Of a stretch of 64,000 nt of DNA, positions 1 through 13,500 are shown piece after piece. Within the stretch, counting starts at the first letter, position 1; every line of letters starts with the position of its first letter. Source of the stretch: Mesostigma viride. Lineage: Eukaryota; Streptophyta; Mesostigmatophyceae; Mesostigmatales; Mesostigmataceae. A program made the position numbers and the translations under genes. The DNA lies in contig RPFO01000296.1 in assembly GCA_009746045.1 (NCBI GenBank), positions 356,001 to 420,000 of the forward strand, in the 5' to 3' direction. Under the pieces are notes generated by a model, which was given only the letters and a program-made list of their open reading frames with translations, was not told the DNA's origin and ran no database searches.

Positions 1-192
1 GTATATGGTCGTCTGAGCTGCCGCTACCTAACACTAAGAGAAAAGAGACAATCCGCTAAGTCTTGCCCCACATTCGCCAAGGGCCAGAGATGTGACTTTA
101 TTAATACTATGCATGCGGTCATTGCCCAACCCTAGATTCACAAGAGAAACAACTGTTTTTGCCCCACATTTCCCATCCGGGGGCCTCCGCAG
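1..192 (+). other. Intron upstream of first visible channel exon
   Basis: No coding exon recognised. A short sequence (TTGCCCCACATT followed by a C-rich tail) occurs twice, at about 63-82 and 159-178, the second just before the acceptor at 192. This fits the boundary-duplication pattern seen throughout the gene. Confidence 0.4.
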
Positions 193-1571
193 GCGCTACC
201 GGCGGTGCTGCAGGTGCGCGTGGCGGCGGCGCGCTACAGGTGCGTGGTGGACCGTGCACGCTTCCTGTTCCAGAACTGCGACCAGCAGTTCCTGTCGCTG
301 CTCATGGCGCGGCTGCGCGAGGTGTTTCTCATGCCGGGCGAGAAACTGTTCCGCGGGCACGACATCTCCTCCGAGGTCTGCTTCATCTTCCAGGTGAGCG
401 GGTTTGCTTGTTGACCGGGGGCAATCGATTAGTGGCTCATGTGATGTCTGCTTCATCTTCCAGGTACTCATGGCGCAGGTTCCTTATTTATAGGAGGCAG
501 TTGACTCAACCAATTAATGCCTATCCGAGGTCTGCTTCATCTTCCAGGTACAGAGGTATATACCTAGTTTGTGTAGTTAGTACAGTGACAGACCTAGTAT
601 GCGAGTATAGCAATAGACGTATAGAAGTGCAGGACTGAGGTTTGTGCCAGGCCGGCTTCATCATCATACATGTATGCAGGTTCAAATATTTAAGAGGGGG
701 TAATGGACCTAGTTGCCTATTCGATGTCTGGTTTATCAAGTCCAGGTACGGGGATGCAGCTAGCGACTAGGGGCAACGTGCAAGTTTCTTGCCGGATGCT
801 TCACCTTCCAGATATGGGAGGCCTGCTCAGAACTGAAGGGTAGATTGAATAGTAGCTTATATGTCCAGGCTAATTGATTAGTGGTGTATTAAGTAGCTTG
901 TAGTCCAGTTTCTCACCTACGGTAAATTAAATTCATTAGTGTATGTTCAGGCCTTCAATCGTCAAGGTAGGGCCCCTGATCACGACCGCTCCTGCCAGCC
1001 ATGCCCTTGATCCCCTTTTCCATCGTGTTTTGCAACTCATTCTGGTGGCTTGATTCTACCGATGCTACCGTCTGTCCCTGCGCTGCCAGGGCAAGCCCTA
1101 CAGGTTATAATACCACTGTCAAAAATACAGCTTATAAACTATAAAGCTGCCTGAACATGTCATGAAGCTTTCGCTAATATGTTCTGGCCTTGACAAGATA
1201 CAAGATACCGCAATCAATCCCCCGCAGGGCAAACTGGAAGTGACATATGAGGATATTACGAACAAATTTGAATAGGTTTGCTAATTTTATTCTTGCCTTG
1301 TCGTCATTTTTATGCTACAACCCGTCCCTATCATCTTTTTATATTTTATTTTTTTGCCAGGGCAAGCTGGATGTGGTAGACGAGGATGAAAAACTGGTGG
1401 AGCGCGTGTACCCTGGGGAGGACCGCCGCTCAGTGGTGGGCGACGTGGCCTTCTTCCTGTGCATGGGGCAGCCCTACACGGTGCGTGCGTCCTCGGGGGG
1501 GGACGCGCTCGTGCTCTCGCTCTCGCGCGCCGATTACGAGGACCTCATCACGCTCTTCCCCGAGCAGAACG
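193..1571 (+). CDS. cNMP-binding-like domain 1 (exons 193-393 and 1361-1571)
   Basis: The first exon (acceptor CCTCCGCAG) reads ALPAVLQVRVAAARYRCVVD and runs through PGEKLFRGHD to FIFQ, followed by donor GTGAGC. The second (acceptor TTTGCCAG) starts GKLDVVDEDEKLVERVYPGE and contains GDVAFFLCMGQPYTVRAS and LSRADYEDLITLFPEQN before GTGAGG. This is the beta-roll plus C-helix layout of a cyclic-nucleotide-binding homology domain. The FFLC-QPYTVR segment resembles plant AKT/KAT channels, whose domain usually does not bind nucleotide. The canonical phosphate-binding Arg-Thr/Ser-Ala motif is absent, so I infer a structural rather than ligand-binding role. Confidence 0.8.
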
Positions 1572-4500
1572 GTGAGGCGTGAGGAACTTGTTCACAATAT
1601 GCCTGGACTGACTACCTGTAGGACCTCATCACGCCCTTCCCCAATCCCCGAGCAGAACGGTGAGGCGTGAGGAACTTGTTCACAATATGCCTGGACTGAC
1701 TACCAGTAGGACCTCATCGCGCTCTTCCCCGAGCAGAACGGTGAGGAATGAGGAACTTGTTCACAACATCCCAAGACGGGCTACCAGTAGGACCTCATCA
1801 CGCTCTTACCCGAGCAGAAACGGTCCGAAAGTAGTTAATCTGCCCATAGTAGAGTTCATAGTATTCCTACCGAGTGCTTGTAGTAAATCTGCCCATAGTA
1901 GTGTTCATAGTTTCCCTACAGAGTGCTTATGTGACCTCATCGCGCTCTTCCCCGGACAGGTGGTGGGGGTGTGTACTGTGTAGGCGTTGGGATTTGGCTA
2001 CGGACATGATCGACCAAGTCTGCTTCTGGCAGGACTATATTGAGCAGCATGTGCCGCTAGTGGAGACTCGAGCACGCTATTCCTGGAGCGGAATGGTGGG
2101 CTCGCAAATGAGGAGAAGGGGGTTGGTTCGGGATAGAGCCGATCCTGTTAGCACGTCGTCTTGTTAGTCCGTCTTTTAACTTGCTCATTGCTCATTGCTC
2201 ATTGGTCAAAGGGGGTCGGCCGGTAATGGTAGGTGATGGCGTACCGCAGATGCTGTTTTAGGGTTTCGGGTTTAGGGCTTACACACATCTGCAAAGTATT
2301 ATGTTAGTATGTTAGTTTATACACATCTACAAAATAGTATGTTTGTATGTTAGTTTATTCACATCTGCAAGATATTATGTACATACTGTCAATTATGTTG
2401 CTGAGCAGGGGGTGATGATTTGCAGTCATGCCACGACTGAAGTTCTGATTCAGCGCGTGATGATGTGTCTTTTAGAATAACTAGCCGCACGTGCGCACGT
2501 ACGACTCATGCACGAGTCACCCATACAAACACTTCACAGGTAACTACGAGCTTAGGCCTATCAAGTGGGGCGAGGCGGTATTGGACACTGGGTGGAAGCA
2601 GGGTCGTTATCCAGGCCTCATTGATTGTTCATACTAGCTAGTATATTGGAATTTTGCTAATAAGACTTCGACCTAGGCGAGGCGGTACTGGACAAGTGGG
2701 GCGAGGCGGTATTGGACACTGGGTGGAAGCAGTGTCATTATCCAGGCCTCATTGATTGTTCACACTAGCTAGTGTATTGGTGTTTTGCTGATAAGACTTC
2801 AAGGCTGTAAACTCTGACGCCCCTACAAATGTTGAATCCTACCAACTGCCATCACAGACGAGAATACTTTGTGGCCAATTGGTGACGGAATGCCCTCTGG
2901 CGCCTGCGCTCAGATTGTGTACCTTGTAAATGATAGGGCCTCGATCATCAATATAAAGACTTTCGGTGTTCACCTTTTATATATATTATAGTTATTACCC
3001 TGTCCTCATAACAACCACTTGTGCAGTGACGATCATCAAGGGCGTGCCGCATCTGCAAGGACATTATCTGTAGGGCGAGAGAGCTAATAGCAGGCATGAA
3101 CGGTCTTTCTTACCCCTTGGCCTCGTATGGCTTGCGCAGTGACGATCATCAAGGGCCTGCTGCGCCACTACGGGCTGGACCTGTCGGGCAAGGACCTGGC
3201 GGTGGACCGTCGCAAGATGCGCATGGCCAAGAAGGGGCGCCACACGCGCCACTTCAAGCGGCTCAAGCGCACGATTCGCTCGCTGCTGATAAAGGTGGGC
3301 AGTGCGATGGTAGCAATAAGCGCCTGATTAGCTTGATGCTTACGGCTAAACCGTGCAGGGTATACTTGCTGCTGATGGAGTTGAGCAGGGAGCGACGAGA
3401 TGCCTGACATAGCCGATTATGTAAGCTAACTTAGATTACACATTCGCTGTCGATCAGGGTATCGGCAGTAATAAATCAAACATGTTTATTTGCATAGTTA
3501 CGCGATGTCAGCCAGGGTTGTATCGTAGTTACTCTATTATAGAGGTGCGCAGTGCCTGTTTTGCCCCCTCCCCCCCCTTCTCCCCTCTACCACCTTGCAA
3601 ATCAACCCAAGTGGATGGATTTCGCTTTTTATAGCTCCTGCCTGGTACTGCCAGCACATAACCAATCTCACCTCGATTCCTGTCTTCCTGATGTCCACCA
3701 CCCGGCACACGTGAGCTATCGTGACTGTTACTACTGACTGACATTCATCCCTTTCCAAGATCCCATCCGCCTGCCTTTCCCCTTCCCCTTCCTCCCCATT
3801 GCCCCAGCCCTTAACCTCAAACGCATGTGATAGTAGGCCTAAAGCGCACTTCCACTTACTCAAATAGACTGCTATCCCGTCAGGTACTCCTGCCCACCCC
3901 ATAACCCTAAATCCAACCCCCACTCATTCCAGCGCCGGGACAAACACGTGGCCAACCTCATCAAGCATGCACGTATCTCCCTACTCATCACCTCCTTCCC
4001 CGACGACCGGTTCCTTGACCCACCCACCCACAGCGGCACGACGAGCACATGGTCAACCTCAAGCACGCGGCGTCGTGCCCCGCCTGCGGCGACGCGGCCG
4101 CGGTCGCGCTCATCCTGCAGACGGGCTTCGACCCCAACAACGTGGACTACGACAACCGCACCGCGCTGCACATGGCGGCCATGTCGGGCAAGGAGGACAT
4201 CGTGCGGCTGCTGCTGGCAAAAGGGGCGGTTGTCAACCATAAGGACCGCTGGGGGCGGGTGCCACTTCAGGTATAAGCCAGATTGGATTAGAAACGAAAT
4301 GATATCGTCCAGAGAATGGTCACTGAGCTCTTGTACGGGCCAATGTAGTTGTTTGGCTCTAATATCATTCAAGTGGGTAGAATGATAGTACCATTTAATA
4401 CATATGCCTCTCCCCCTCTCCCCCCTCCCCCCCCCCCCCCGCCCCGCCCCCGGCCCGCTGCCCTCTTTCCTGCCCCACCCTCTCTCTTGGTATGTGAGTG

Positions 4501-7500
4501 CGTGCAGTGACTGCGCTGGCTGGGCATTGCTGCAGGATGTGGTGGAAAACCAGCCAGTCGCTGAACACGCATTAAAAGCAATGAGGAGTTTGGTTTTATC
4601 TGTCGCTGCGTGCCCTTCTGCGCGCGCAGGACGCGGTGGAGAGCCAGCCAGTGTCTGTACACGCATTGACAACAATTAAGTGTTTGGCATTATCTGTCGC
4701 TGCGTACCTGTGTGCTTGCAGGACGCGGTGGAGAACAAACGGACGATTATCGCGAGTCTGCTGCTGGAGAAGGGGGCCACCATGGAGCTGGATGACCCTG
4801 CGGGGCTACTGTGCAAGGCCGCCAGCGACAACGACCTGGTGCTCATGAAGAGCCTGATCGACCACAACGTGGACCCTAACGCGTCAGATTATGACAAGCG
4901 CACGGTGGGTAGTAACAATTAGTGCTGCTAACTGCCTATCAGGTAGCGGTGGACCTCAACACTGTTGATTATGACATGCGCACGGTGATTTCAAGGCTTC
5001 AAGCAACAGTGGCCAGGTTGTCTGGTTTACGTTTGCGAATGAATGAAATGCACATGGCGGGTGGGACGGTGAATGCCAAGGACCCAGTAACTTCTCTATA
5101 TGTAAATTAAAAAGTATATATTCGGTTTTCTCTGAATATAGTTTAATTAACGCATGCGGGAAAGATAAGGCCGCCATGCCTTGGCCTGGATGTGGAAGGC
5201 TGTCTGCGACATGGGCTGACTAATTCGATCTGTACAAAGGGTTTCCTGCTCGCCCGAATTTTCCTTGGATGACCCGGTTGTTTATAAGGGTCGGTGGCTA
5301 TTAATTAGCGGTCCGAGAAAATTAATTGTAGGTTTTATACGACTTCACTTGCAAAGATTCGTGTTTGGTTGCACCAGCTGAGGTTAGGTGGGGACCTGTA
5401 GGGTCGGCTGGTTGCTTACCGAATCTTTGGCTGATTTGGGTTATTTAGTGAGTCGTGATTAATTATTGTATAGTGGATTCGGACCGGCCCAAGGGGTCGA
5501 TGGGCGCGTTTTATGGTTGTCAGTCTTGGGAACCTTGTACAACTACCTGTACGTTTAACGCACTAGCCTGGGGGTGCGTGGCCACGCTGTTTGTAGTGGC
5601 GTTTTCAGCACTGTTCAGGCCGGTGTGTGACGCATGCCGGTGTTAATTAATTTAGGATGATGTCAGCTTGTGTGTCGGCGGGCCGTCAGTTGTTTCTTTC
5701 ACAATGGCGGCAATGGCCGCCTGTGCAAAATTGCACATTCTAGCGCGGGTTGCATCTGTCTTGTAGCCGAGGCAGATGGTGGCACAACCGCTAAGTTGTT
5801 CGACCAAGCATAGTATAGTTGGTCGTGCAACGGAAAGAAAATTTAAATTTACCCCCATGTCGTTTTCCCCGGCTGCGGGTCTTTTTGACATGGGCGAAGG
5901 ATGGGGCGCTACTCCGGCGGTTTGGCCAGCTTCGGCGGAGCTGTTTATAAGGTTCTAAAACAGCTCTAGTGTCACATCGCAGGCTTGCCACCTTGCGATG
6001 GTGCGTGGGACGTGACCTGGACTCAAAAGGTCCCGAACCAGGTTCCTGTCAGCAACGACCTTTTTTTGTCATAAAATATTTTTTGTGGCGGCAGGTCAGT
6101 TGTCCAGCTGCCCCTGCCGAGGAGGGGTGGTTGGGGACAATAGGAGCCGCGCGAGAGTTGCGCTCCGAAGCTAGAAATTTCCCTATTGCGAGACTCGAGT
6201 TGGGGAGGGCGTCTCAGGGAGGCGAGGCTACGCCAGACCTTTGTCGTTCCTTTTCGTCTCAGCACCTGCTGCGCGGCTCAGTCTATTATGGTGTCGTAAA
6301 ACCTCTTTCCTTTTTGGACGGTTCCGGAATTGCGAAATGCTGGCTCTTTTTGAGGGCTTGCTTTTGGGGTGGTCACCGGCTTGTGTCGCATTGTAACCAG
6401 CGGGCCCCTGCGGGGGTTAATATAGCCTAGCGCGGGCTGAGTCGCCATTTAAGATGTTGCGACACGCTCTTTCGCGCACGGTGGTCATGAGTTTAATCGG
6501 CGCAATGGGGTTGGCGCCAGGGGGGGTAATTGGGTGGAGGCTTCTTGCTTCCGCGTGCGGATTGAGAAACCTTAAGGCCACTGTTAACTGCTGCATTTGT
6601 GGCAGGGCTCCACTTATTGTATTCAATCAAATGCTGGTCTTCTTGGGAGCTGAGTGATCTTAATCGGTTTTCTCTGAATATAGTTTAATTAACGCATGCG
6701 GGAAAGATAAGGCCGCCATGCCTTGGCCTGGATGTGGAAGGCTGTCTGCGACATGGGCTGACTAATTCGATCTGTACAAAGGGTTTCCTGCTCGCCCGAA
6801 TTTTCCTTGGATGACCCGGTTGTTTATAAGGGTCGGTGGCTATTAATTAGCGGTCCGAGAAAATTAATTGTAGGTTTTATACGACTTCACTTGCAAAGAT
6901 TCGTGTTTGGTTGCACCAGCTGAGGTTAGGTGGGGACCTGTAGGGTCGGCTGGTTGCTTACCGAATCTTTGGCTGATTTGGGTTATTTAGTGAGTCGTGA
7001 TTAATTATTGTATAGTGGATTCGGACCGGCCCAAGGGGTCGATGGGCGCGTTTTATGGTTGTCAGTCTTGGGAACCTTGTACAACTACCTGTACGTTTAA
7101 CGCACTAGCCTGGGGGTGCGTGGCCACGCTGTTTGTAGTGGCGTTTTCAGCACTGTTCAGGCCGGTGTGTGACGCATGCCGGTGTTAATTAATTTAGGAT
7201 GATGTCAGCTTGTGTGTCGGCGGGCCATGCCTTAAGCAAGCTAGGCAGGCAATGATCCGCAATTGTTTCTTTCCCCTCCCTCCCACCCTGGAGGCTTCTT
7301 GCTTCCGCGTGCGGATTGAGAAACCTTAAGGCCACTGTTAACTGCTGCATTTGTGGCAGGGCTCCACTTATTGTATTCAATCAAATGCTGGTCTTCTTGG
7401 GAGCTGAGTGATCTTAATAAATATATATATACTACTATGGTATCCTGTACCTCTCTATATGTAAAACCAACAAGGGCGACACTGCTTTTTAAACCCATCT

Positions 7501-10500
7501 GCCTGTACCAGTAAGAGCATAAAAACTGACCCTAGCTAATTTTGACCTGGAGGACCCGCTATCCGCGGGCAGTCCAGGTGCGTGCAGATGGCGGCAAGGT
7601 GGACAGTTGTATGCTAGCCCATCTGCACGGATGCCAGTATACAAGTGACCCATGTGCATGTCGACCTATGTGTACGGTTGCCCACCTAGAGTACCGCAGG
7701 CACTGCCCATGGCGGCAGCCGAGGGGAAGACTATGAGCTTGTCTGATGATGCTTCCCTACCAAGGGTGCATGATTTATGTGTTAATGCAACCACTGCAGC
7801 CGCTCCACGTGGCGGCGGCCGAGGGCAAGACGGAAATCGTCGAGTTTCTCATCGCGCACGAGGCGGACGTGAACGTGGTGGACCGGTGGGGGGCCACCCC
7901 GCTGGATGACGCCGTCAAGTTTGGCCACGAGTGGGTCGCGCGCGTCATCCGCACGCACGGCGGCGTGATCAAGAGCGGGCAGTCGGTCGGGCTGTTGTAC
8001 TCTGCGGCGAATGATGGTGACGTGGTCCGGCTGAATCTGCTGCTGGAGAATGGAGTACCGATGAACACCGGTGAGGGCATGGTATTGACTGAAAGTGGCT
8101 CATCTATCGACGGGACGGTAGTCTAGAGGGACCTCTGCTTTTGCTGCTGGAGAATGGAGTCCCTAGGAATACTGGTAAGGGAGTGGCATCGACTGAAGCC
8201 GGTCATTAGCTACATAGGGTAATCTGCTTTTGCTGTTGGCACAGAGTACCTTTGAACACCAGTAAAGATTATTATATTGGCAGGATACCCTTGACGTTGC
8301 CTCCTTTCTAAACGCAAAGCCTCTGTCCTTGCCTCCAAAGTAAGGTTCTGCTCATTGAGACCTTGTGTATCATCTCTCTTTCTTTCCCGTTCTTTCTTTC
8401 CTCTTTCTCTCTATCTTTTGAGCTGACTGCCTATGCTGAAACCTTTGTTTGTCCTGGGACGTGTTTGCTTGCGCCACCGTGCACTGCGCAACCCTTGCGG
8501 CTTCACGGAAACCTCGCCGTCGCCGTCAACCTTTTACGCTGCCATGCAGGCGACTATGGTATGTTTCCTTCTCCAGTTGGTGACGCAGTCAGCGTTATTC
8601 TGGTTCAAACACGCACTCATTCCATGACTCATTCTGCAGGGTGATGGACAGGCTCCACTGGGCTTGTTTTCTCTTGCATCAAGCCCGGCTTGTTTTCTCT
8701 TGCGCTAATAGCTTTTAATATTCTAGAAGAGCTGCTTAATTTCAGAACTTCGTGTATCCAGCACCATTTGCTATAAAATTTTGTTCACTGCTGGATTTGC
8801 ACGCTTGCCTGCCCATGCCGGATGTGCCCGTGAAAATTCGCCGTAACCAGACGACCGCACGCCGCTGGCCGTCGCCGCGAGCGAGGGCCAGATCCTGTCG
8901 GTGGACTTCCTGCTGAGCCACAAGGCGGACGTGGACATCTTGGACCGCTGGGGCGGCACCCCGATGTGGGACGCACTCAAGTCCAAGCGCTTCAGGGTGG
9001 CCAAGATGCTGCAGTGCGCGGGCGGCCACCTGGGCGCGGCGGGGGAGCTCCCCGAGGCCAAGGAGGCGATGGCGCAGCACGTGGACCCGGTGTGCATCCG
9101 CGAGATCAACCGCGAGATACGCAGCGCGTTGACGGGGTCGATGGCCAAGGACCGGCTGCTCGGGTTTGTGGACGGGGCGGACGAGATGAGTCAGAAGCAG
9201 CTGGTGAGTGGTGGCATAAGAAGTAGTAGAGCCAGCTAGTTAGTTCTTTTTTGTTTTTCCCTCTTCCAGTCTGTCGCGGGCTGGCATGCTCTTGTTGTTT
9301 TGCATGTGTAACAAAGCCCTTGGACTGAATGCCTTAGTGTGATTCAAGTCAGGTTTTTACTGTGTGCGTCGTGGGAGGGTTATTAATGAAACGTGAGGGT
9401 GGTGCTCGGTGGGGAGCCAGCCAAGTGCAGTACACTAAACTGTTGTGAACTTCTTAAATAATATACTAAACTTTTTTTCGTTGGTTAGCACTGTCACTTT
9501 CTCTTTCCATGGTCCACACCAGACTGGCCCCTTGATTTTTGAAGGGTGCATGAACCAGTGATGAGTGCTTGCAGTCACACGGGGTAGGTGTAGTAGAAGC
9601 ATGGTACGCTCATTTAGAGTATACCATCCTAAGCAGATATCTATATTGCGACAACAAAGTAACGAATACGACATTGGGCCCGACCAAACTCCCTGGATGA
9701 TGCTTTCCCAATCTTTGCATTCCACAATCTTTCACACATGCTCAGGTAATCTGCCACCTCGTCGGGCTGCTGAGTTCCGCGGCCGCCCTTGTGGCCGAGC
9801 TGGACGCGACGAGCGCGCGGCACGTGGCGGCGCTGTCCCCCTCTCTGGAGCTGATGCAATGCGTACTCTTCCACGAGGACATGAACCTTCGCGACCGCAT
9901 GGCGCAGCTCTCCCTCTCCGTCGTCCCCAAGGACACAACCAGGGACGACTCGGCCCATGGGACCCTGGGGGCGCCTCCTGAGGATACTGACATATACCTG
10001 GACGAAGGCTCCCACCACGATCATGGAGCAACCACCGGGGTCGTCGCTGGTGGTGTCACTAATACTGGCACCACGGCGGGGGCCACCAAGGATCTAAATG
10101 GGAAGGCTGCCACTGCTGGGGCTGTTCAGCCTGCTCCCTCAGCCGCTGCGCAGGGGAACTCCAAGTCTCCGGCACAACGTGGCGGCATCGCAGTGGGGGG
10201 CCATCGCCAGTCAGGAAGTGCGGAGAAGCCAGGGGCTGGGACTGGGAGGGTCACTAAATCACTTAGTCCTCGGGCAGGTAAGGGGGCCCCCGACCCGGCC
10301 GGGGTGGGAATCCTGGGCATCCCCCCCGCAAAAGGCAAGGGCGGGGTGAAAGAGGCCGGCGGGTTCAAGCTCACCAAGCGCGAGAAGATGCAGCACCTCC
10401 ACAAGCTGATGATCCGGCTGCCCGTCGTCGCCGACGCGTTCGCGGCCCTGCGCGCCCTGGGACGCGACCTGGGCCTCCCTGGTCGTCTGCGGGACCTGGG

Positions 10501-13500
10501 GCGCATCGAGCGGGGGCTGAGACGGCTGGTTTGGGCGCGCGTGAGGGGGAGTGAGGCCGCGGAGACCAAGGCGATGATGAAAGCACGCGCACTGCTGGGT
10601 GTGCTGGCCCCTGTACCAGGCATGCCTTCTGCCCAGGGCGCGGGGGCACATTCCCTATTTCCTTCGTCTGCGCCCCCTGGTGCTGCTGTCGTCACCACTG
10701 GTGTGCCTGCTTCTTCCTTCCCCCCTGGCAGCAGCCACGCAAATATATCAGAGATCGTGGGTCAAGCCCCGGAGTTCTCTGGCTCACTCGACGGGGGCTT
10801 GAATGCGAGCTTAAATGGGGGCCACGTCGTCAGTGGATCCTGTCTCGGAGGCATGAACGGAGGCCTCGTGGCAGGATCGACGTACCCGCCTGGACCGGGC
10901 GTCGCGGCAGGCATCCCAGCTGATGCTGCTGTCGTCACCACCTACCGCTCTGCCCCTGGCGTCCCCGTGACCATCATGCAGGAGAACAACCCGAACAAGG
11001 TCCTGGCGGCGCTGCGGGAGGCCTACATGGCGGCGGCAGAGTCGCTGCTGGCCGCGATGGCGCAGCTGTTTGCGGGGATGAAGGTGACGGCCAAGCGGGA
11101 GCAACTGGAGGCCATCCTGGCGGAGGGCGGGCTGACTCAGCCCGGTGTGGCAGACGCGCGCGCGGCGGTGCACCTGCAGCAGGTGCTGGCTCAGCCCCGG
11201 CTCGAGCATGCCGCATCAGCGGCGACCCCCGTGGGCCTCATGCAGCGCCTGTTCGTGTCGCCGACGTTCCGCCGCGTCGCGGGCGGCATGAAGGTGGGCG
11301 CCGGCGACCAGCTGGCCGAGGGCGGCGGCGCGCTCCCCTGGAAGGTGAAGCAGTCGCTGCTCCTGCTGAGCGACATGTACGCGGTGTTCAGCGACGAGGC
11401 GCCCGTGGGGGAGGGCATTCGCGGGGCCGCGCTGGAGGACATGAAGGACGTGCTGGGCGTGATGGTTGGCGGGCTCATGGAGGAGATGCTTCTGCGCCAG
11501 CAGATCAACGGGGAGGACCCGGGCCTCTCCGCCGCGCAGTTTGCGATGGTGTTCCTCGAGTGGGCGGGCGTGAACACGCTCGAGCAAGGTCGGTCATGGC
11601 GGGGTGATGGGGGACAGGGTTTACTACTGCTAGGTTCCAGCGACGACCGGCAGCGGCGCCGGATGAGCAACAACACGGAGATCAGCTCGGTGTTGACGGA
11701 TGGGAGCAGTCGTTCCGGGTCGGGGGGAGGAGGGTCGGACGGCAGGGGCAGTGGGGAGGGGTCGCAGGAAGAAGACAGGGGGGACGAGAGCGAGGAGGAG
11801 GAGGAGGATGGGATTGGGTGGGGGGTTGGGCCCGGGGATGCCCATGGGTGGACCCCCTTGAACGCGGATGATCCCGGTGATGGGGACGAGGACCGGGTTG
11901 AGTGGATACGATTATTGGAGCGCCAGCATAAGAAGAAGAAAGGGGTGCCCGGGGCACGGTCAGCCACACAATCCAAGGCGGCCGCGCTCTCGGTCAAAGC
12001 GCTCACGCAGGCGCTGGCGGATCGAAGGAAGAAGATGGAGGCAATCGCGGTAGCAGCGGCGGCGGGCGGGAAGGCGTTTGGCATGGGGGCATCGGCGAAG
12101 GGGTCGGCCAGCGGTGGCGTGCGCAAGCCCAAGAGCTCGGCGAGCGGCGCTGGGGATGACGAGGCGCGGTCCATGTCAAGCGCGGACGAGAGCGAGGTGG
12201 ACGAGGCGACACTGCAAGGTGCGTGCTTATGCTGGCGATGATGTTGCGTGGATGATATAGTATGGTTTCTTATTAGGGTGTGGCGGATGAAGAGGGTGGA
12301 ATTGAAGATGAGGTGGATGGGGCTGTAAGTTATCATGGACAATATGATGCTGCATATGCATTTCATACAAGTGTATAGTACCTATTAGGGTGTGGCAGGA
12401 AAATTGGCCGCGGATGAAAGCGAGGCGGATGAGGCGATGCTGCAAGGTACACGATTTTCCCTCGATCGTTACGGTACTGATCTGCTCCATGCCTCCCTCC
12501 TGTCGTATTGATAGAACCCCTTATTGTTGGGTCCCAATTCCCATGTACAGCGAGGAGCAATAGCGCGGGGGCTCCGTGGCTAGTGTGAATAATATACCGT
12601 CGACCCGGATTTGAGTAAATAGTATACCGTCGCCCTTAATTCGTGTGAATAACGTACCGTTACCACGATCCCAATTCCCATATGCATGTTTCTATGTTAT
12701 TTGCATCCTGCAGCGAGGAGCGCGCTAAAGCGCGGCGGCTCCGTGGCCTCCTCCGGCGGCCACACACGCATCGACACGCGGGAGAACGCGCTGTACCACC
12801 TCATCATTCTGCCCAACTGTGCCTTGAACCGACGGCGCGCCTTTGTGGTCAAGTAGGTTGCTCATCGTTAATTTTTGGTTGTCGGTGCTATATCTGACAA
12901 GCGTACTACTATGGCGCATGGATTTGCACAAATAAGGCTGTTCAAAAGCTTAAGCGGACTGCGTGTATGTGACTGTATTTCTGCCCAACTCCCAGCGATG
13001 AGCTTGTTGAATAAGTGATCCAGTTATTCTATTCACAATCATCATATGTAATTCTCCTATGGTGGTTATTCTATTCACAATCATCATATGTAATTCTCCT
13101 TCACATGTAATTCTCCTATGGTGGCGTCATAATCATCGCTTCTTGCATGTGTGACTGTTCTCCGCGTCATGCAGGTGGGTGGGGGGGGGTGTTTTACCTA
13201 GGTATGTTAAGCCATGCTTAGTTATGGTTCAGTACGCTGCCTACTATATAGAAGTGATACATAGTAGACATTACATATGTCATAATTATCATATGTAAGT
13301 CATTATTCTCAGTCTTCGTGCCCGTGGGCTGTCATTGTCCATGCCGGTCATTTCCCGCCAGGTGGGTGTCCCTGGTCGCCGCGCTGGACATCCCCTTCCG
13401 CATCGCGTTCGCGTCCAGCCTGGGGGACCTCTATGTCGCCTGCTTGTCCGTGACGGACGCCGTCATCATCTTCGACGTGCTGGCAAACTTTCTCACGGTA

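Noticed and set aside
5455-7188. Twin 63-codon hydrophobic open frames inside the 563-bp repeats
   Set aside because: Short and only duplicated because the repeat is; no similarity or expression signal.
5122-7226. A classical LTR retrotransposon with 563-bp LTRs
   Set aside because: No TG..CA ends, primer-binding site, polypurine tract or gag/pol; part of the internal sequence is duplicated outside the second repeat.
12277-12324. An additional 48-nt exon of the channel gene
   Set aside because: Splice-like ends exist, but phase 1 entry hits a TGA; best read as a decayed duplicate.
11191-12366. A 391-codon minus-strand frame opposite the linker exon
   Set aside because: Ser/Pro-rich shadow of the plus-strand exon without recognisable domain.
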